DNA from: Pseudomonadota bacterium | GTDB lineage: Bacteria; Pseudomonadota; Alphaproteobacteria; Rhizobiales; Xanthobacteraceae | Direction of reading: 5' to 3' | DNA length: 8,700 bases | NCBI GenBank assembly: GCA_023442085.1 | Contig: JAEZMT010000247.1 | Coordinates: 1 to 8,700 of the forward strand | Shown: one piece after another, positions 5,599-8,700 of the stretch | Numbering within the stretch: position 1 is the stretch's first letter | Layout of the letters: every line of letters starts with the position of its first letter | Position numbers and translations under genes: made by a program | The notes under the pieces: generated by a model | Databases searched by the model: none | What the model was told of the DNA's origin: nothing | The model's input: only the letters and a program-made list of their open reading frames with translations

Positions 5599-6617
5599 CC
5601 ACGGCCGACCTGCCTAAGATCCTCGTCGTCGACGACGTGCGCGCCAACCTCGTCGGCATGCGCCGCCTGCTCGCGCCGGTGAAGGCAGAGATCTACGAGG
5701 CCCATTCCGGCAACGAGGCGCTGGCCCTGTGCCTCGACCATCGCTTCGCGCTCATCCTGCTCGACGTGCAGATGCCGGACATGGACGGGTTCGAGGTGGC
5801 CTCCCTCCTCAACAACGACCCGGCCACCTGCGACATCCCGATCGTGTTCGTCACCGCGGCCTATCACGACGACATCAACCGGCTGAAGGGCTACACCTTC
5901 GGCGCGGTGGATTACATCGCCAAACCCATCAACGACGCCGTGCTCCTCTCCAAGGTCACGGTCTTCCTCGATCTGCACATCTCCAAGCTGCGCCTCAAGG
6001 GCGCGCTGGAGGAGCTGGAGAAGCGCAACCGCCAGCTGGAGATCGAGATCGAGGAGCGCCGCCGGGTCGAGAAGCAGATCCGCCACATGGCGACCCACGA
6101 CGCCCTTACCGGCCTCGGCAACCGCATCCTGTTCGTCGAGCACCTGACCCGGGCGCGCTCGCAGGCGCAGCGCCACGGGCGCGAGTTCGCTTTGCTCTAC
6201 ATCGACATCGATGGCTTCAAGCAGGTCAATGACCGGCACGGCCATGGGGTCGGCGACAAGCTGCTCTGCGCCATCGCCAGCCGGCTGCGCAGCAACCTGC
6301 GGCAGGAGGATTTCGCCGTCCGCCTGTCGGGCGACGAGTTCGCCGTCATCATGGTGGACCTTGTTGAGGGCGACGCCGCCCACGCCCAGGGTGAGCGCCT
6401 GTGCGCCGCGCTGCGCGAGCCCTATGTCGTTTCGTACAACGACCAGTCCTACACGGTCAGCGTCGGCGCCAGCATCGGCATCGCGCTCTATCCGCGCCAC
6501 ACCACGGACGAGACCGAACTGATCCGCCTCGCCGATACGGCCATGTACGAGGTGAAGCAGCAGGGCAAGGACGGCGTGCGCGTGGCCGCCCCGCGGGCGG
6601 CGGTGGAATCCGCCTGA
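5595..6617 (+). CDS. Response regulator with GGDEF output (PleD/WspR-like diguanylate cyclase)
   Basis: Receiver plus GGDEF protein, 340 residues, predicted to make cyclic di-GMP from two GTP when phosphorylated. Receiver (about 8-122): acidic pocket D13 and D14, phospho-acceptor D57 in LILLDVQMPDMDGFE, T87 and K110 (KP). A charged helix at about 131-163, rich in E/R/K, looks like a coiled-coil dimerising stalk. GGDEF domain (about 164-330): HDALTGLGNR at 168-177, YIDIDGFKQVND at 202-213, active-site loop SGDEF at 245-249, and VGASIGIALYP further on. The first Gly of GGDEF is Ser, but the catalytic GDEF is intact. An inhibitory I-site RQED (236-239) stands exactly five residues before the loop, so product feedback is expected. 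The start ATG overlaps the CheB-like stop. The cognate kinase is not in the window. No EAL domain is present. Domain calls are secure; the signal sensed is unknown. Confidence 0.94.
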   Translation: MTTADLPKILVVDDVRANLVGMRRLLAPVKAEIYEAHSGNEALALCLDHRFALILLDVQMPDMDGFEVASLLNNDPATCDIPIVFVTAAYHDDINRLKGYTFGAVDYIAKPINDAVLLSKVTVFLDLHISKLRLKGALEELEKRNRQLEIEIEERRRVEKQIRHMATHDALTGLGNRILFVEHLTRARSQAQRHGREFALLYIDIDGFKQVNDRHGHGVGDKLLCAIASRLRSNLRQEDFAVRLSGDEFAVIMVDLVEGDAAHAQGERLCAALREPYVVSYNDQSYTVSVGASIGIALYPRHTTDETELIRLADTAMYEVKQQGKDGVRVAAPRAAVESA

Positions 6618-6726
6618 GACAGGACGCCTGAAGGGGCGCGGCGCCTTCGCAGCCCGGAGCGGCCATGATATCCGGGAGTTCGCGGGCGGATGCCCCGCCA
6701 CCCAGCCATCGCCTTCCGGGAGCTTC

Positions 6727-7656
6727 ATGCCGAAGTCCGCCAGCCGATCCGTCGTCGTGGACCTCATCGCGGTGCTCGCGGCGGTGACGGGAGGCGCGCC
6801 GCGGGTGATGACGGTGGAGCACGGCTCGGCCCTGCCGTCCGGCCCGTTCGAGCTGGCGCACCGCTCGCTCCAGCAGGGCCTGCGCGACTGGGTGGAGCAG
6901 CGCACCCACCATCCGCTCGGCTATCTGGAGCAGCTTTACACCTTCGCCGACAAGGACCGCTCCGGCGCCGAGAGCGCGGCGCGCACCATCTCCATCTCCT
7001 ATCTCGGCCTCGCGCGGGAGCAGGCCGCCACCGCCGGCGCCGCCGAGTGGCACGGCTGGTATGAATATTTCCCCTGGGAGGACCACCGCGACGGGGCGCC
7101 CCCCGTCATCGCCGGAACGCTGGCGCCGGCCCTCGCCGCCTGGGCGGAGGCCGCCTCCTCGTCCGCCGAGCGCAGCCACCGCAGGCAGCGCGCCGCGATC
7201 AGCTTCGGGCTCGACGGCGCGGCCTGGAACGAGGAGCTGACCCTCCAACGCTACGAACTGCTCTACGAGGCCGGCATCGTCACCGAGCGCCTGCGCCGCG
7301 AGGGGCGGCAGGAAACCGCCGGCGCCGGACGGCCGATGATCGCCGACCACCGGCGCATCCTCGCCACCGCCATCGCGCGGCTCAGGGCCAAGATCAAATA
7401 CCGGCCCGTGGTGTTCGAGCTGATGCCGCCCACCTTCACCCTTCTGCAGTTGCAGCGCTGCGTGGAGGCGATCGCCGGGCGGACGCTGCACAAGCAGAAT
7501 TTTCGCCGGCTCATGGAGCAGCAGGAACTGGTGGAGGAAGCCGGCGGCGCCACCACCGAAACCCTTGGCCGGCCTGCAAAACTGTTCCGCTTCCGCCATG
7601 CGGTGGTGGAGGAGCGGGCCTTCGCCGGAACGAAATTGCCTCTCGCACGCTCTTGA
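6727..7656 (+). CDS. nadQ: NadQ/NrtR-type transcriptional regulator of NAD biosynthesis
   Basis: Nudix-related DNA-binding regulator, 309 residues, located directly upstream of nadA. The N-terminal half resembles the Nudix-like effector domain of NrtR-family regulators, but the catalytic Nudix box is degenerate: the region around L36-T60 (QQGLRDWVEQRT) lacks the paired glutamates of REUXEEXG. Ligand sensing rather than hydrolysis is therefore expected; ADP-ribose is the known NrtR effector. The C-terminal segment (about 229-296), from VVFELMPPTFTLLQLQRCVE to GRPAKLFRFR, is the characteristic NrtR winged helix. The ATG at 6727 has GGGAG at 6718-6722. Its stop codon overlaps the -35 element of the nadA promoter, and two palindromes lie between the genes, which fits a repressor of nadA. 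The family call is strong; the nadQ name rests on my recollection of the alphaproteobacterial NadQ regulon. No copy of the operator is seen upstream of this gene itself. Confidence 0.82.
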   Translation: MPKSASRSVVVDLIAVLAAVTGGAPRVMTVEHGSALPSGPFELAHRSLQQGLRDWVEQRTHHPLGYLEQLYTFADKDRSGAESAARTISISYLGLAREQAATAGAAEWHGWYEYFPWEDHRDGAPPVIAGTLAPALAAWAEAASSSAERSHRRQRAAISFGLDGAAWNEELTLQRYELLYEAGIVTERLRREGRQETAGAGRPMIADHRRILATAIARLRAKIKYRPVVFELMPPTFTLLQLQRCVEAIAGRTLHKQNFRRLMEQQELVEEAGGATTETLGRPAKLFRFRHAVVEERAFAGTKLPLARS

Positions 7657-7681
7657 CAAGACTTATGCTCAGGATAAGCAT
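7653..7681 (+). promoter_or_regulatory. nadA promoter (strong -35, poorly defined -10)
   Basis: TTGACA at 7653-7658 is a perfect -35 element and includes the stop codon of the upstream regulator gene. With a 17-base spacer the -10 would be AAGCAT (7676-7681), a three-of-six match; CATATG at 7679-7684 is an alternative. Transcription would start near 7688-7692, giving a leader of about 25 bases. The -10 lies inside operator 1, so repressor binding would block polymerase. Confidence 0.55.
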
Positions 7682-7682
7682 A
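7664..7682. promoter_or_regulatory. Operator 1, probable NadQ site upstream of nadA
   Basis: TATGCTCA (7664-7671), a three-base spacer GGA, then TAAGCATA (7675-7682): an 8-3-8 inverted repeat with seven of eight positions symmetric. It covers the spacer and proposed -10 of the nadA promoter. The half-site is identical to that of operator 2. Assignment to the adjacent regulator is inference from context. Confidence 0.65.
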
Positions 7683-7691
7683 TGCCCACCA

Positions 7692-7710
7692 TATGCTCAA
7701 AGTGAGTATA
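7692..7710. promoter_or_regulatory. Operator 2, probable NadQ site in the nadA leader
   Basis: TATGCTCA (7692-7699), spacer AAG, then TGAGTATA (7703-7710): the same 8-3-8 geometry as operator 1, again with seven of eight symmetric positions. Its centre is 28 bases from that of operator 1. It ends four bases before the nadA ATG and overlaps the region where the ribosome binds. Together with the inner arms of operator 1 it also creates AGCATATG (7677-7684) and CATATGCT (7690-7697) as an exact inverted repeat. Confidence 0.65.
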
Positions 7711-7714
7711 GACG

Positions 7715-8700
7715 ATGGTCGCATCCGCCCTTTCCGCCGCCGCCGTTTCTCCCTCGCCGGACGCCCTCGCGGCGGCCTTCGCCCGCACCGCGCCGCTCTA
7801 TGAGAAGATCCGCAGGGTGGTTACCCCCGCCGACTGGGCCTTCCTGGCCGAGGACGCGGAGGCCATCCTCCGGCTGAAGCGCGAGCGCAACGCAGTCATC
7901 CTCGCGCACAACTACCAGACGCCGGAAATCTTCCACTGCGTCGCCGACATCGTGGGCGACAGCCTGGCGCTGGCCCGCGAGGCCATGCGGGTGGATGCCG
8001 ATGTCATCGTGCTCGCCGGCGTCTACTTCATGGCCGAGACGGCGAAGCTGCTCAACCCGTGCAAGACCGTGCTGATCCCGGATCTGGACGCCGGCTGCTC
8101 GCTGGCCGATTCCATCACCGCCGCCGACGTGCGCCTCATGCGCGCCGCCCACCCCGGCGTGCCGGTGATCGCCTATGTGAACACGTCCGCCGCCGTGAAG
8201 GCCGAGGTGGACGTGTGCTGCACCTCGGGCAATGCGGCGCGGGTGGTGAAATCCTTCGGCGTGCCCAAGGTCATCATGCTGCCGGACCAGTATCTGGCGA
8301 AGAATGTCGCCGCCGAGACCGGCATCGACATCATCTCCTGGGCCGGCCAGTGCGAGGTGCACGAGCTGTTCACCGCCGCCGACGTGCGCGAGCTGCGCGC
8401 CGCCAATCCCGGCGTCACGGTGCTCGTCCACCCGGAATGCCCGCCGGAGGTGGTGGCGGAAGCCGACTTCGCCGGCTCCACCGCCGCCATGAGCGACTAT
8501 GTGAGCGAAAAGCGCCCGCCCCGCGTGGTGCTGCTCACCGAATGCTCCATGGCCGACAACGTGGCGGTCCACTATCCCGACATCGACTTCGTGCGCCCCT
8601 GCAATCTCTGCCCGCACATGAAGAAGATCACGCTCCGCAACATCCGCGCGGCGCTGGAGAACAACCTCCACGAAGTCACCATCGACCCCGAGGTCGCCGC
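7715..8700 (+). CDS. nadA: Quinolinate synthase, 3' end beyond the window
   Basis: NadA condenses iminoaspartate with dihydroxyacetone phosphate to give quinolinate, the second step of de novo NAD synthesis, using a [4Fe-4S] cluster; cytoplasmic. 328 codons are visible and the frame is still open at 8700, so it is truncated by the window edge. The three cluster cysteines expected for the family are C128 (DAGCSLADS), C213 (GQCEVHE) and C299 (CPHMKKI), spaced 85 and 86 residues apart, as in known NadA proteins. Further family motifs are ILAHNYQ (62-68), GDSLALA (81-87), AYVNTSAAVKA (153-163) and CTSGNA (169-174). The ATG at 7715 is the earliest possible start because an in-frame TAG lies at 7709-7711. 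No good Shine-Dalgarno is seen; GAG at 7704-7706 is the best candidate. nadB and nadC would be expected next. Regulation by the adjacent NadQ/NrtR-type protein is strongly suggested by twin operators. Confidence 0.96.
   Translation, partial: MVASALSAAAVSPSPDALAAAFARTAPLYEKIRRVVTPADWAFLAEDAEAILRLKRERNAVILAHNYQTPEIFHCVADIVGDSLALAREAMRVDADVIVLAGVYFMAETAKLLNPCKTVLIPDLDAGCSLADSITAADVRLMRAAHPGVPVIAYVNTSAAVKAEVDVCCTSGNAARVVKSFGVPKVIMLPDQYLAKNVAAETGIDIISWAGQCEVHELFTAADVRELRAANPGVTVLVHPECPPEVVAEADFAGSTAAMSDYVSEKRPPRVVLLTECSMADNVAVHYPDIDFVRPCNLCPHMKKITLRNIRAALENNLHEVTIDPEVA

Noticed and set aside
6630..6648. GAAGG...CCTTC inverted repeat after the receiver-GGDEF gene as a terminator
   Set aside because: Only five clean pairs around a GC-rich loop and no T-run; too weak to call.
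5343..6905. Long minus-strand open frame (520 codons) opposite the CheB-like and receiver-GGDEF genes
   Set aside because: The opposite strand carries two well-conserved proteins with catalytic motifs. The antisense product is His/Asp/Val-rich and has no recognisable domain.
6457..7659. Minus-strand open frame (400 codons) opposite the NadQ/NrtR-type gene
   Set aside because: It is Gly/Arg-rich with no motifs, and the plus strand has a coherent regulator with winged helix and ribosome site.
7697..8671. Minus-strand open frame (324 codons) opposite nadA
   Set aside because: The plus strand is unmistakably quinolinate synthase; the antisense product is a His/Gly/Val-rich mirror of it.

Overview
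The window is a gene-dense, very GC-rich stretch of chromosome with strong third-position G/C bias. It looks like an alphaproteobacterium of the order Hyphomicrobiales (Rhizobiales). A Xanthobacteraceae-like member (Xanthobacter, Azorhizobium, Ancylobacter and relatives) is my best guess. The reasons are an alphaproteobacterial NadQ/NrtR-type regulator next to nadA, a canonical CtrA box, and the protein sequences as I remember these families. The genus is inference. No mobile element, tRNA, rRNA or CRISPR array is visible.

Layout. (1) 1-2438 (+): most of a ligase-associated Lhr-type DEXH helicase, cut at its 5' end. (2) 2439-3071: a 633-base stretch with no + strand gene. It holds a previously easy-to-miss 39-codon minus-strand gene (2711-2830) for a signal-peptide-like miniprotein, a perfect CtrA box upstream of it (2886-2904), and an 11-bp-spaced direct repeat just ahead of the next gene. 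(3) 3072-3503 (+): a small zincin-like metallopeptidase. (4) 3579-4136 (+): a CybB-type cytochrome b561. (5) 4137-4315: a leader region with a 26-bp perfect palindrome, a second hairpin and a 14-bp tandem duplication. (6) 4316-6617 (+): leuD, a stand-alone CheB-type methylesterase and a receiver-GGDEF response regulator. The last two overlap by four bases (ATGA), and all three may be one transcript. (7) 6727-7656 (+): a NadQ/NrtR-type regulator of NAD synthesis. (8) 7657-7714: a compact control region with two 19-bp operators of identical geometry. (9) 7715-8700 (+): nadA, running off the right edge.

How the genes work together. The clearest circuit is at the right end. A degenerate-Nudix, winged-helix regulator sits directly ahead of nadA, and twin palindromes overlie the nadA promoter and leader, which is the arrangement expected for repression of de novo NAD synthesis. 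The second linked pair is the CheB-like enzyme with the PleD-like diguanylate cyclase. They are translationally coupled, and no other chemotaxis gene is present, which suggests a small signalling module feeding c-di-GMP. The most novel-looking item is the CtrA-box-linked miniprotein gene on the minus strand. The remaining genes are ordinary housekeeping or accessory functions.
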